Program-made: the position numbers and the translations under genes | Notes under the pieces: generated by a model | What the model saw: only the letters and a program-made list of their open reading frames with translations | Told to the model about the DNA's origin: nothing | Databases searched by the model: none | NCBI RefSeq assembly: GCF_011075055.1 | Contig: NC_058145.1 | Span: 14,505,894-14,569,893 of the forward strand | DNA length: 64,000 bases | From: Mangifera indica | Lineage: Eukaryota; Streptophyta; Magnoliopsida; Sapindales; Anacardiaceae | Direction of reading: 5' to 3' | Shown here: piece by piece, positions 25,801 to 38,624 of the stretch | How the letters are laid out: each line of letters begins with the position of its first letter | Numbering within the stretch: the stretch's first letter is position 1

Positions 25801-26666
25801 CGGCACTGAAGTACTCTCTATCAAAGTTTGCTTCATCAGTTGAATACTTTAAACAGAGAGAAGCCCGATCAAAGGCAAGGGTAACTGCTTCATTGAGTTA
25901 CCTGAATCAGAAAAAAGAGGAAGGAGGGCATCTTCAAACCCGCAAGAGTGAAATTGATGCGGCTCTTAGGAAGGTTCAACAATCAGAAGTTGAACTGAGG
26001 AACAATATTGCACTAGTGAAATCCAAACTTGAGGAAGAGAACAGAAGGCAGGAGACTGAAAAGGTTCTATTTGCCATTGATAACATTGAGAACCAGTCAC
26101 AGAAACATTGGCATTTGGGAGGTAAAGCCACTGAATTGCTGAAGTCGGAGGAAGAAAAAACCAAGCTGCAAAATGAGATGAAGTTGTCTCGAGAAAGACT
26201 CGGGTTGGTAAAGAGGGAGTTTGAGGATTTGACAAAGAAATCCTGGAAGATCGAGAGTGACTTGCAAAGTGTCCAAATGGAAATACAAAAAAGTTCGAGA
26301 TCTGCAGAGGAAATGGAGCGTGCTCTTCAGGCTGCAACCCAAGAGATGGAAACTCTGTTGGAGATTACAGAGAAAGGAAAATCAGAAATTGGAAGCATAA
26401 TTCTTGCATACCAACAACAGGTGTTTGAAGCAGATTTAAAGGAAGCCGAGATGAAGATTTTGGAGGAAGAATTACAATCAGAGTTGAAGAGACTAGAAGA
26501 GTTGCAAATGCTGAGGGCTGCAGCTGCCGAGAAAATTTCTAAATTATTCGATGAAACAAAGTCTGATTCATACTTGTTATCAGAAAAGGTGGAAGAACAG
26601 CTGAAAAGTATATGGGAATATGTCGAGGAGGCGAGGATTTTGCTGGGGGTAAGACCAGTCAATTGA
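16878..26666 (+). CDS. KIN12E: Kinesin-12 family motor (phragmoplast kinesin, KIN-12E-like)
   Basis: Microtubule motor of the plant kinesin-12 group, whose members act at the spindle and phragmoplast during cell division. Exons: 16878-17153, 17274-17429, 17507-17590, 17683-17802, 18155-18268, 18510-18602, 19147-19236, 19370-19440, 19530-19604, 19703-19790, 20300-20358, 20551-20614, 20885-20950, 21458-21616, 21898-22002, 22240-22475, 23080-23149, 23236-23292, 23384-23446, 24262-24321, 24428-24507, 24737-26666; about 1,370 residues. The N terminus is [17 protein letters not shown]. The motor spans about 92-432, with P-loop GQTGSGKT (171-178), switch I NRASSRSH (294-301) and switch [10 protein letters not shown] (327-334). 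The rest is mostly coiled coil rich in Glu/Lys. The exon 16 donor is GC. The last exon could instead be spliced at GGG/GTAAGA (about 26648). Assignment to KIN-12E rather than 12F is from memory of the N terminus. Confidence 0.93.
21674..21848. mobile_element. AT-rich hairpin MITE in kinesin intron
   Basis: The left arm, containing ATATTAATTTGTGCACTAA, is matched in inverse by the right arm, which reads on the minus strand AGTATTAATTTGTGTACTTA. The palindrome centre is near 21760. It lies wholly within the intron 21617-21897. It resembles the hairpins at 37317 and 48345 in size and in inner words such as TGTCAT and ATGATTAAATGA. Confidence 0.6.
23790..24115 (+). repeat. Tandem duplication (unit about 173 bp) in kinesin intron
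   Basis: The stretch 23790-23962 recurs at 23963-24115 with small gaps. Shared blocks are ACCATTTTATAGTATCT, TAGTAAATAAGTAATCAA, GATTATGCCTGCTTGAATT and ATAAATTCCCTAGAT. It lies in the intron 23447-24261. Confidence 0.85.
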
Positions 26667-27881
26667 CAGTTAAGCTTATTATTGAATGGACAATAATCCC
26701 ACATAAGAATGGCTTCTTTGATTCGTCCATTTCTCATGCAGTCAGCTAATCCTTCCGGTAAATGTTGTCGTTATTTACTTTTTCTGTTTCATGCAATATA
26801 CTGACTGCATTTGCATTGCATGTTATAACTGAACTCCATTAAGCACGATGGTTCAAAATAGCTATTGTTGAACACCCATGCTCTTTTGAGAATTGCAAAG
26901 CCAAAAACAAATTTTGAAAAAAAAAATAAAAGATTCTTGTTTACAGAAATCTGAAACCCTCTTCTTTCTCTTCAACAGACATTAACTTAATAAGCACAAA
27001 TATCTCTTACAAATTCACTGGATATTCCTTTATATCCGTCTGAGCTCGAATTGTGTGTTTTGGGCTGGCTACGAGACCTAAATTTTTATTTGTTTAACCT
27101 GTTTTCTGCAAGAGTTATCCTACTGTTCCCTCATAATTTATCCGCTAAAAGACTATCTCCCACTCAACTTTTAATGAGAATCCTATTTTGACTTTGGAAA
27201 TGTCAATTTTTCATTCGTCTATTAAAATTGTAAAAAAATTTATTAATATTTTTTAAATTATTAAAATGATTAAAAAAATTATCAAATTAAATAATATTTT
27301 GTTTCAAAATTTTATTAAATGATTTTTATATCTTAATTTATATTAATTTTTATATTCTAATTTATACTAATTTTAATTAAAAATAATAAAAAAATTTATT
27401 AATATAAATATAAATAAATGTATCAATGATATATAATCATTTATTTGAAAAAATATATAATTTTAAAAATGTTATGGCCGATCTTCTTTACTAATCACAA
27501 GTTGAAGTCCTCACCACTCTCTCTTTTATCGCATTAAAGTTGCTAATGATGAAGACAAAGAGGAAAGACGGTGGGACCCAATTGAGAGATTCCACGAAAT
27601 GGATGAAAGTAAAAGAATAAAATAGTAGAGTTTTTTTTTTATATAAATCATATATTATTAGTTGACTTAATGACGAAGTTATATTTACAAACAAGTCAAT
27701 TAAATATTTAATTAAAATTTTAAAATTGGATGTATATAATATTATATTGTACCGATTTTAAGTAACAATACTTAAATCATATATATATATATAATTGGAG
27801 TGTTCTAATACCTAAATTTGAAACAGATCAAAAGACTCATTCTTCCTTATCTAAAATATAATAAAAACTCAATGATATATT
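26667..27881. other. Kinesin 3' flank and AT-rich intergenic DNA
   Basis: Presumed 3' UTR followed by very AT-rich sequence with homopolymer runs (27230-27440) and a TA repeat near 27780-27793. No gene supported. Confidence 0.55.
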
Positions 27882-28364
27882 TTTTGATTTTAAAAAACTT
27901 AAATACCTATAAGATAATTTTTATTAAAAATTGTAATTAAAATTAAAAGTAAAATCGTGATTTACTAAAAAAAATTAAAATTTTATCATATTTTTACCCT
28001 CAGATTTAAAAATATAGTAATTTTTTTCTACTCAAAATTTAAAAAATAATAATTTCTCTCTTTAAATTTTTAAACTATTTTTGTCAATTTATGGTAAAAA
28101 AAAAGAGAAAGATCGAAAATGAAAAATAAGATAGGAGAGAGAATGGGTGATGTTCGAAGATAGTGGATCGTTGAAAGAGAAAAAATTCTTTTTTAAAAAA
28201 AATTATCATTTTTTAAATTTTAAATAGAAAAAATTATTAGATTTTTAAATTTAAAAAAAATATGTTAAAATTTTAATTTTTTATATATTTTAATAAATAA
28301 TTATTTTATTTATAATTTTAACTAAAATTATTTTATAAATAAGTATTTAAATTTTTGAAAATTG
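27882..28364. mobile_element. Foldback inverted-repeat element upstream of OEP61
   Basis: Arms of roughly 190 bp are inverse to one another. Left words such as AAACTTAAATACCTATAAGA, AATTAAAATTTTATCATAT and AAAATTTAAAAAATAATAAT recur in inverse at 28337-28364, 28255-28285 and 28200-28225. A purine-rich spacer (28110-28180) separates them. No transposase. The right end is about 400 bp before the OEP61 start codon. Confidence 0.65.
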
Positions 28365-28770
28365 GATACCGACTTGGCTTCCGTTTTACCTCAAGTAGGA
28401 AGAGCCTTTTGGCCTTTGAAATAACTCAACTGGATATTAAAAGTGGATCCACGTTATTATTAGAATTACAATTTTGACTGGAATTGACACAACGACTGCC
28501 ACTGCCAACTGTCAAATCACACAGTTTTACTGCACCAACATAATAAATCGTAGCAGAGGCATAATAGTGATTAACTAGGCATATTCGAATCCCTTTCTGT
28601 TCTGTTCCTTTGTTCAACCGTTCAGCTCTGGTTGGCGACCTCCCGAAAACCTTTAATCTATTTATTTATTCTTATATTCTTCTTGATAACCATCCGAACA
28701 CTTTTCAATTTCCCTCTCAATAAGAAAAGAAACTTGTTCGATTTTGATCTGTACACGAATAACCCAGAAA
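28365..28770 (+). promoter_or_regulatory. OEP61 promoter and 5' UTR region
   Basis: Unrepeated sequence between the foldback element and the start codon at 28771, with pyrimidine-rich tracts from 28600 on. No specific site recognised. Confidence 0.35.
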
Positions 28771-31700
28771 ATGTTTGACGGTATGATGGATCCAGAGTTG
28801 ATGCGACTCGCTCAGGAGCAGATGAGTCGCATGTCACCCGCCGACTTCGCTAGGATCCAACAGCAGGTAACTATTTTTTTTGCAATTTCTTACAATTTGA
28901 TCCATAAGTCTTATGCGATGATGATTGATTGATTATCTGATGTTTATTATTATTATTGTTGTTGTTGTTTGCTAATAATTGACAACGATTACAATTTGAT
29001 CCATAATTCTCAATAACAATCGATTATACTATTCAGAAATATCCATACTGAACATAGCCCTTGTTAAAACCTTCTGGCAACCTTACTGGATGGGCTAATC
29101 TGCGTTTATTTCTTGTTCTGATGATTAATCGCTCTAGAATATGAAACTTAATGAATGTCAAAGTTTTTAGGTGTGTGAAGTCCTAAGTTGAAATAAAATC
29201 AAAACTTTGAAATTATCAAAATTTAATTCTAGGCATTGTTAACTAAAAAAATGGTTGATCACCTTAAAAATCAATTCTAGATTTAATTTCAATTTTTGAA
29301 TGCAAGTTCATAAATTTTTTTGCCAAACGTGTTTGACGAACCATTTTGTTATTTGAACAGAAACAAATTAGAAATTTGAAGATTGTTTGACTTTAAAGTC
29401 AGTCCTTTGGCAAAAATAACTTTAAAAGTTCAAATGTTATATATGTATATATATATATTTTGAGTGGTTGATAAATTCTTTTATATGTAAATTCAACAAT
29501 AAGCAATGGGAGGATCTCAATGCCTTTTAAAGCCCAACAGTGTGCATATTATTTGAAACAATTTTTACAAAGTTGACTGTGACAACAATATATAATTGCG
29601 ACCGTGGTGTTTAATAGTCCATTGAGCTCTTCTATGGCTTGGTTAATTGTCAATCTTCTGGCTTCTGACTTCATGATGCACTGCTTACAGATGATGGCTA
29701 ATCCTGATTTGATGAAAATGGCAACTGAAAGCATGAAGAACATGAGGCCTGAAGACTTAAGGCGTGCTGCTCAACAATTAGATCATACCCGTCCAGAAGA
29801 GATGGCTGAGATTGGTGAGAAATTGGCTAATGCCACTCCTGAAGAGATTGCCTCAATGCGTACTCATGTTGATGCTCAAGTGACGTATAAATTAAATGCT
29901 GCACAGATGTTGAAGACAAAGGTAAGTTTTATTTATTTTATTATGTTTTTAATATTCCAAATATATCAGAATCAGTTGCAATCCATTTCCTGAGTCTTTC
30001 CAGTTTAACCTATAGGTTCAGTGCTCCTGTTGGTCTTTTGACTGGTTTCTGTACTCCAAGCCTTTAGTTTCCTATTTTATAATCAAGTTCTTGTATTAAA
30101 ACGGTGCTGACTTAATATTCCAAGTTTTACTGTTTAAGTTATTTCAGCCTTTTTCTCTTTTAGAATTTTGGCTTGTTCAAAGTGATATCTATTTGTAAAA
30201 ACCCCTAACAAAAAAATAATTTTATTAGGAAAAGATGATCTTTTCTTGCCTTTTCTAGTTAACTTGTTTTGCCTACTCATGCACAAGTGGAACTTTGATT
30301 GGAATTGCCACTGATGGCTGTGGATTGTTATAGCATACTGAGAGAAGGGGTGCTTTAAAGAAACGAAAAAAACCGTCTCCAGTACTTTGAGCATTTAATT
30401 AATGATGGACACAAATTGATTTTCCAATTTGAATTAAATTTTGTTTGATGAAGATAATTTGAATGATTGAGTATTTTGTGTTATTTAGGTGAGCAGAGCA
30501 TCTAGAGTCTGTTGTCATTTAACTTAACCACTGAAATAATTTTCAACAATGATGCAAAAAAGGAAGAGAGAGAAAGGGCTTACAAGGGTTTGGTAATATC
30601 TTGTTTCCCATGATTGCTGGAAAGCAATGACTCATTCAACTGAACTACAAAAACCAGTGGCGGTGATAGAATATTACTTGAAAAAAGACAATTCCTTCAA
30701 ATGAGAACTGAAATGATAACAGTCAGGCATCTAGGTGTAACCGGAGGATTTCTTTTGTCTATGATGAGACAGTTAAATGCCTCCTACCAGTGAAAAGGTT
30801 TAGATTTCCCATTATGCTTATAAGGTGAAGACTAATGGCACCTTGTTCTTGTAGAAATTGTTAAACACTTGATCTGTTAACTTAAATTACACTTAATTTT
30901 TTAAGATCATATTTTAGATGCCTAAATAATGTACTTCAGGAATTACACATGTTTGATGTCATCTCAGACATTTAAAGGTCGTTGATTCAGTAGCCATAAG
31001 ATATGTTGTAATTTTATGTATAGAAAAAATGGAGGTCATTGATTCTCATACCTGTGTGTGTTGGCACACTTGGGATCACCCAAAGTTGATTACTTTTAAA
31101 TCCTGTGATGGATCTTTTCTTTTTTTCTTTTTTTTTTTAATTTCTTTTCCAAATTTCTTGGTATTTTGTCAGCATGTGTGTTTGTGCATTTGGCCCTTAG
31201 GGTACTCGAAGTTCATTAGTAATAGTTTATTTGATTCCAAAAGCTTCTTGTTGTTGTGTCCCATTCAGTAATGGTTCAATTACCACTGGAATTTGGCAGG
31301 GGAATCAGCTTCATAGTCAGGGACACTTCAAAGCTGCGTTGGAAAAATATTTACTTGTAAGGATGAAAATTTTGATACTTTTTTTCAATTTTTTTGTTAG
31401 CCTATGCTTTGGTTAATATTTTTCAATTTATATTGTTCTAATCTCCCCCTGCCTCCCTCTCTTGAACAAATATCAGGCGAAGAAGAACTTGGAAGGAATT
31501 CCTTCTTCCAGAGGACAAACACTTTTATTGGCGTGCTCTCTTAACTTGATGTCTTGTTACCTGAAAACGAGGCAGTATGATGAGTGCATAAAAGAAGGCT
31601 CGGAGGTATAAATAGGCCAATTCTTTCTCCTTTTTGTTTTCCTATATTATATAATATCATCATGTACAAATGCCGAATCTAGCTTTGTCTACTAAAGAAC

Positions 31701-34700
31701 TTGTGTTTTCTATGTTGTCCTGGGATTTTCTATGTAAGAACTTGTTTTTTCTTTCTCCTGTTTGTTCTCCTATATTATATAATATCATTATGTAGAGATG
31801 CCAAATCTAGCTTGTTCTATGTAAGAACTTTCTAGAAACAAATTGAATTTAGCATCAAATACATTAAACAATTATATATACATAAAGATGTCAATTTGTG
31901 GAAGAGAAAGTATGGAGAAAATTTTGGTGTTGTCTTTTTTCAACTGCAAATGGAGAGCAGATGAAGTTAAATATTGGCCTTATTTCAGGTATTGGCATAT
32001 GATCCAAAGAATGTCAAAGCTCTTTATCGAAGGGGTCAAGCATACAAAGAGCTTGGGCGATTGGGAGTGAGTTCGTAGCACAGAAAAGTGAATTGTTTCA
32101 ACTGATTGTCAAGTTGTGCTTATGCAAGATTTTACATTTATACATCTATGTCCTATTTCTTATGAAGTTCTTGATATTTGGCAGGACGCTGTCTCTGATT
32201 TGAGCAATGCACATGAAGTGTCCCCTGATGATGACACTATTAGTGATGTGTTGAGGTATGAATTTATTGATATTTAAAATAAACATGGAATACTTTTTTA
32301 GAATGCCATCATTTTCTTATGGTGTGGCTAATGTTTAGCATCCCTGTTGGTCTTCTGGGCTATCTTGGGCAAGCCATTGCATTCTAATTATCCTCTGGCT
32401 TATTTTATTTTCCAGACTTTTGGGCATATGGCTTGTTAAAGTGAATGATGTTTTATGCTTTATTGGGCTTTCATTTTTACTTATTGGATATCCCTGAAAT
32501 TTTTGCAATCTGACTTCTGCATAAGAATTAGGTTTACCATCTTTTATAACATTTTCTTTTCAGAGTTTATGTTACTGCAAAGTTGGAAGAAAATATATTT
32601 TGTTTTTGAATTCTACATTTTGATGTTTGATATCTATTGTTGATAAAGAGATGCTAAGCAAAGACTGGCTAAAGAAGGTGGTTCTTACACACCAGGAGGT
32701 ATGTTTTCTCTTATAAGTATTATCAACGGTTATTGTATTTCTTAGTAATTCTCTCTCTGGGTTAACTGCATAATTATGTTATTCAAATTTTGATGGACTT
32801 TTGTTGTCTGATATTATTTGATAGGGCTAGTAATTGAAGAAATATCTGAAGAAGTTGGGACAACGTCCTCTGGAAACCATGAAAGTTCATCTGGAGGATA
32901 TGCAGTAACACAACCACAGGAAAGAACCAATTTTTCCCAGAGTAAAAGTAACACTAATAGTGGGGGCTTGACAACTAATCCAGATTCTTTTCAGGGTTTG
33001 AAGGATGACCCGGAAGCTATCAGGTTTGTTACAACTACAAGGAAAGATAATGTTCAAGTATAAATCTCATGTAGCTTCGATCATGTGTAAATGAAAATAG
33101 ATGTTGTTATTGAGATATCAGTGTGAGGATTGGAGAGCCATACTTAACATATTTAAAATTTTAATCTTGTGAAAGATACATACATTAGAGATTACAAAGC
33201 CAAGAGTAATGAAAATAGGAAGTTTTGAGAATGATCTAAAATTTCATATGAAGTTAAGCTGTTGGGTGAAGGGAAGTTAAGAAATAGAAAATCTCAGATG
33301 AAGTATAAGCTGCTGAGTTAAAAGAAAGGAAAGTAGTAATAAATCTGAATCTATAATTAGTGAAATGAAAGAAATACACTACAGAAAAGCTGTTGTGGAT
33401 GAAAGTAACCAAAGAAACCCAAATAAATGTTCATGAGAATTTGCATTTGGACAAACTATTAGCAATAATTTACATTCTTGGCCACAATTGGACAAACTGT
33501 TATTACTTTATTCTGCTTTTTCATTTCTACTTTCTGGATGTTTTGTAACATTTATGATGCCCAGAAAGTGGGAAGTTACAGATCCGGGACCGTTAACTTA
33601 AGGTGGAGTCTGCGTTTGCAACATAGACAAGGAGGCCTAGGAAATCCCAAGTATTGATTATGTTAGAAGGCAGTGCAGAAAACATACTTAAGCTATGGGA
33701 TAGTAACTTCTATGTAGATATCCCATGGACCTCTAGATGAGTTTCTTGTGATGTTGATGTACACAAATGATCTACACCTACAACTAATAGGCAAACTCAA
33801 ATAAACCACAATGGAACATTTCTGAATCTATCAGATTAACATTATTACAATAGAAACTCATTGATTTGAGGATCCAAAGCAAGGTGTACGGATTGTAACC
33901 CACTGCTACCCCTCTTTTATTTTTAAGGTTGAAAGTTGTCTTATGCTAGGGGAGTTCCTTTTTTTTTTCCCCAATCATTGACCATGTTTGCAAAACAATT
34001 TCTATTGAGCCAATATGTGTTATTTATCTGTGATTATTATCTATCTATTTATTATATTTATCTTCTTTTTTTCTTTTTGTGGTTCATAGATCATTCCAGA
34101 ATTTCATTTCTAATGCTGATCCTGAAACCCTGGCTGCTGTCAGTGGTGGAACAGCTGGAGAGATATCTCCTGACATGTTTAGGGCTGCATCAAATATGAT
34201 TAGCAAGATGTCACCTGAAGAACTGGAGAAGATGGTTCAGTTGGCATCATCTGGGGAAAGTCCATTTGCTACTGGAAGTAGTGTAACGCCTGGGTCAATG
34301 CCTCCAAATATAACACCTGATATGCTTAAAACGGCTTCTGATATGATGAGTAGGATGTCACCTGAAGAGCTTCAGAAAATGTTTGAAATGGCATCCTCTT
34401 TAAAAATGAGAGACACAGGTCCAACATCAGTAAATGGAATCAGTTCAGGTACTGGGTCAAAATCTTCAGAATTCCAGGAAAGTGCTGCTATCAATGGGAA
34501 TAATGTTGTAGGCAACCCTAGTTCTTCTCGAAGTTTCTTTCCAAATTCAAGAAGTGGTCTTCAGTCAAACTTTCAACCCTCAAGCAGTGATTTACAGCAG
34601 ATGAGAAATCAAATGAATGATCCAGCTTTGAAGGAGGTATGTTTGACTTCTTTTGTATTGTTGTATAATAAGGGTTGCTTCAAATCTGATGACAGTGAAA

Positions 34701-36824
34701 ACATTTCATCCCTGCAGTGTAGCACATTTAGTAGCTTTGCCTATCTTTGTTAGCTTTGAGATCATTAAATTTTTCACTTGTTCCTGGGCTTTGAAGAAAT
34801 TACAGTAATTCGCTTTAAAATAGCCCGTGGTGATAATTCCAAATTTTAGCAGTGACTGTGCTGTGTAAGTCTATTATTTTACATTGTACAAAACAAGTTA
34901 ATTAATCTTCAATTGCTATGCAATTAGACTTGCACCTAGAAAAGGGGTATGGGATTCAATATATTGGACCCGAACCTGTAGGTATCAAGATTTTACAGGC
35001 AGGCTGGGCATACCCCTCCATTTTTAAATAAATGTATATACTTTAACTAAATAGACTTTCTCTCTCTGTTCTCATTTCCCCTTTCTTCACTTTTATTTTT
35101 ATCTTTCCCTTTCCTTTTCTCATATTCTTCCTCTTCCTTTTACTTGATCTTTTCTCCCTTCCGTTTCCTTTTCTCATCTTCTTCCTCTTCCTTTCACTTG
35201 ATCTCATGTCCTTTTTTCAGATCTTAGAAATCAACATATTTAATTTTATTTTTATTTCTATAATTTCCACCGGGCTGAGGAAGATCTCCAAATGGTGACG
35301 AAAACACCATGACCGGACAATGATTCGAAGACAGATGGGTTGAGTCAGGATCATATCCATAGGTTTTGTCGAGTTTTATCTTCTTTTATTGGTTTTTCAA
35401 GAATGAGTTATTTTTTTCTGTTTGTTTTCTTTAAGAATGGTTCAAGGTGAAAAAGAGTTTAGACCTGAGATGAATTTGATTTGCTTGACAGTGGCCAATT
35501 GGTGGTGGCTGCAAAACTTCACTAACATGTCTTTTTTTTTATTGGGTTTTGTATTTGATTTTGATTTTATTTCATTATTAGCTTTCTGCTCATGTTTTTA
35601 AATTTTGTTTAACCAAATCTTGGAAATAAAATGAAGGACAATTACTTAGCATTGAAGACTGAATTCCATGTATATTTCATGGGTAACCCCAGGTCCACCC
35701 ATACCCACAGGGCGGTTACAGGCCTTCATAATTTCCACTTGCATAACCTGACCTGTTTTCAACTTGCACCCGCTTACCTGCATCTTCAACAACTCGGCCT
35801 GTACCCGGCCCTGCATTTGCCAAATCTACATGCAATATGCTTGGAATAACGTCTTCTCTTTAGAAAGTTTATCTTATGCTTTTTAAATATGTATGACCTT
35901 TTACTTTCATTTCTGAATGTTTGGTTCATTGCAAATTGGTAGATGTTCTCATCAATGATCAAGAATATGAGCCCAGAAATGATGGCAAATATGAGTGAAC
36001 AATTTGGATTGAAGCTTTCTCAGGAAGATGCAGCGAAATTTCAACAAGCAATGTCATCTTTATCACCACAGGACTTAGACAGAATGGTAACTTTGACATG
36101 TTTACTTATTCATGTGATCTACTAAATTTGGTTTTGTCTTGTGATTGTTGATATAATATAATGAAGATCGGAATAGTGACAGGAATTTTAGATGCCTGAC
36201 ATAGGGATCATAATTGATTTATCTTGGTTTCTCGAAGTTTTATTTTGTTGCTTGATAGATCATGATTTTACTTCTCTCATAAATGGCAAAGGATCCTTTT
36301 ATTTTCAAGCTGGTTGGCATTTCATTTGGTTCTTAATCTGTTAGGATTAAAGAGAGCTGGATGGAGCAGCCTGATAAAAAAAAAAAAAAAAATTATGATC
36401 TTATGTGGTTTTTTTCTGTCAGGCAACAATATTTATGCCCTCACACTCAATCATTTCCTCTTGCCAAAATATGAGCTTTAGAATAGGAGTTGCTAGATTG
36501 AGACTCAAACGCCATTTGCTTGGTTTTTCTTACTATTAATGTCCTCTGATTATCTTGATCATAGTTTATTTTCGAAGTTTACTTTCTCAGTCAGATTTTT
36601 TTACTTTGTATAGTACGTTTTCTGCCCTTTTCGGGTGAAAAAGATGTTAACTTTTCATGTCCTTTAAATTGGTGCAGATGAAGTGGGCCGATAGAGTTCA
36701 AAGAGGAGTTGAAGGTATAAAGAAGACAAAGAACTGGCTGCTAGGGAGATCCGGTATGATTCTCGCTATATGTATGCTCATATTAGCTGCAGTGCTTCAC
36801 CGGCTGGGCTTCATTGGTAGTTAG
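28771..36824 (+). CDS. OEP61: Outer envelope protein 61 (TPR7), tail-anchored Hsp70-docking TPR protein
   Basis: Docking receptor at the chloroplast outer envelope and ER membrane that binds Hsp70-bound preproteins through a TPR clamp. Exons: 28771-28866, 29691-29921, 31300-31356, 31477-31605, 31989-32066, 32185-32255, 32649-32698, 32825-33023, 34090-34636, 35943-36086, 36678-36824; 582 residues (the Arabidopsis protein is about 554). It starts [20 protein letters not shown]. Three TPR-like units span about 107-225 ([18 protein letters not shown], then [16 protein letters not shown], then [19 protein letters not shown]). A Ser/Asn-rich linker follows. Short Met-rich helices with an (M/L)(S/R)P core recur through the protein. 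The C-terminal tail anchor is [19 protein letters not shown], preceded by basic residues. The acceptor at 32648 has a weak pyrimidine tract but fits phase. In Arabidopsis this gene sits beside RHF2A and RFC1. Confidence 0.93.
34930..35830. mobile_element. Probable inserted repeat in OEP61 intron 9
   Basis: The intron is enlarged by sequence unlike its neighbours: ACCCGAACCTGTAGGTATC near 34969, CCACCCATACCCACAGGGCG near 35695 and CTGTACCCGGCCCTG near 35798, words typical of decayed plant elements rich in ACCCG/GGGTA. Inside, a pyrimidine-rich 60-bp unit is tandemly doubled (35108-35215: TTCCTTTTCTCAT…CTTCCTCTTCCTTT). No terminal repeats or target duplication resolved. Confidence 0.4.
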
Positions 36825-38624
36825 AACTACACCCAGCTCTATTTATTATAGTAGATCCCTGTTCTAATTTAACCCATATATGAGTCACAAATCTTTGTCC
36901 CCAACATAACGTTAGACTGTATAATCATAGCGAGGCAAGTAAAACCAGTAACGGCTTAGAACGAGGTAAGAAAGGGATGGGATGGGATTGTGTTAAGCAG
37001 GTGAAAATAATGCCCATGATTCTTTTTGTGTGCTATTAGTGGAACTTCCAGTGAACAGAAGTGGATGTTGTTCCTGGATAAACCATATGCTTGTTCTGTA
37101 AGTTGAGTGATCTTCATTGAGAAGATCCTTATTATTTATTGGATCTGCACTAACTGTTGATATATCATTTGTCATCAGTGAGGGAGTCATTATTTGATTT
37201 GAAAAACAATTGGGAGTTATAAATGCGTGCATTAAACAATGAGCTTTTGGTTTTATTAATAGCGCTTAGAGGCTTTATCCATATATCCTTTCAAAATCGA
37301 TCAATACTACGGACATACTTTTGAATGTATAATTGAATATGTAGATAGTGTATTGATTAAGTGTTATTTTATTTTTAATTTAAAATTATTCAATCACATA
37401 ATGACACATCATCTATATACTCAATTATATATTCAAAAATATGTATATATAGTTTTATTATTCAAATAATAAAATTATATGTACAAATAATGATGTATCA
37501 TAATATGATTGAGTGTGCCGTCTTATCTTTTATTTTTATTTTTTTTGGTATAAAGTTACTAATCCAACTTTCTTCTTATTGGGTTCCTGGTGTCAAGTCT
37601 TTTTCTTTATCAATAAGCAATTAGTTTATTAATCGTTCATTGAAGCCAATTTGGTACTTATTATAAGCCAATTTCATGCTCATTTTAAGTCCACAGAACG
37701 TTGTTCTGGATAATAATACTGCTGTAGTATAAACACCAAACTACCAAATATTAAGAGTAAAAAAACATTAAGTCCCACTATTTTAAGCCAAGAATTGAGA
37801 AGTTGAGCTTTTAATTTTGGTCTCATTTTACAGCACTTCCTCAAATTCCACTCAATATTTTCCGATTTAGTAATAAAAATACCCTTTCTTCTTCTTCTTC
37901 TTTAACATGAAGGTTCCTTTTTTTTTAACTGAAAACTTTGTCAGTGTTGGTTAGATAGATAAGTCTGGAATACCGTAATTAAATTTACAATCATTATACT
38001 AGATAACTTAGGATATCATAAAACAAGAAAGTATTTTTCCCTCTCATTTCTCTCTCCCCTTAACACCAATTCTCCTCTTCTTTTCAACTGCTTATCCAAA
38101 GATTATGGAGCCATCATTAATCAAGGGAGATTATTAGTATCATTAATTATAAGTTAATTAGTGGGTCCTAAGTATCTTCTTTTATAATTTCTTTTTTCTC
38201 TCCTCATTTGATTTGTACAAATACATCAAAACATTTTGTGGTATGAAGAAACACTTTTTTATGAATTTGTTTTCATATTGGTTCATTAAATAATTTGAAG
38301 ATAGAAGCGTTCAACTTTACCTTAATACTATCAAACCAATATTAAGTCAAACAATACTTAGCTCTGTTATTTGCAAATATATATATTTTTATCATATGTT
38401 CAAACATTTCGTTATTTTATAACGAAAAACTTTATTTAAATCAGATTATCTTTTTTAAAAATTTAAATTCATATTTTCTTATATATAAAATTTCGTTTTA
38501 TATATAAAAAAATTTTATTACCGTTCACGCTACCCCTTGTAAGCAAAAATATTAAAACCTTAAGTTTGTCCAATTCAGTTGTTAGAGAAAAGCTTATTCT
38601 TTTGCTATCACATCATGGGTTATA
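36825..38624. other. OEP61 3' flank and AT-rich intergenic DNA
   Basis: Presumed 3' UTR, then AT-rich sequence containing the hairpin element at 37317-37510. The rest (37520-38624) shows no reading frame or RNA gene I can support. Confidence 0.5.
37317..37510. mobile_element. AT-rich hairpin MITE with partial second copy
   Basis: The left arm TTTTGAATGTATAATTGAAT is matched in inverse by TCAATTATATATTCAAAAAT (37420-37440). The inner part has ATAATGACACATCATCTATA. A half-copy of a similar unit follows from 37456 (AATAAAATTATATGTACAAA, then GATGTATCATAATATGATTG). The inner words match the SDH6 intron element at 48345. Confidence 0.65.
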
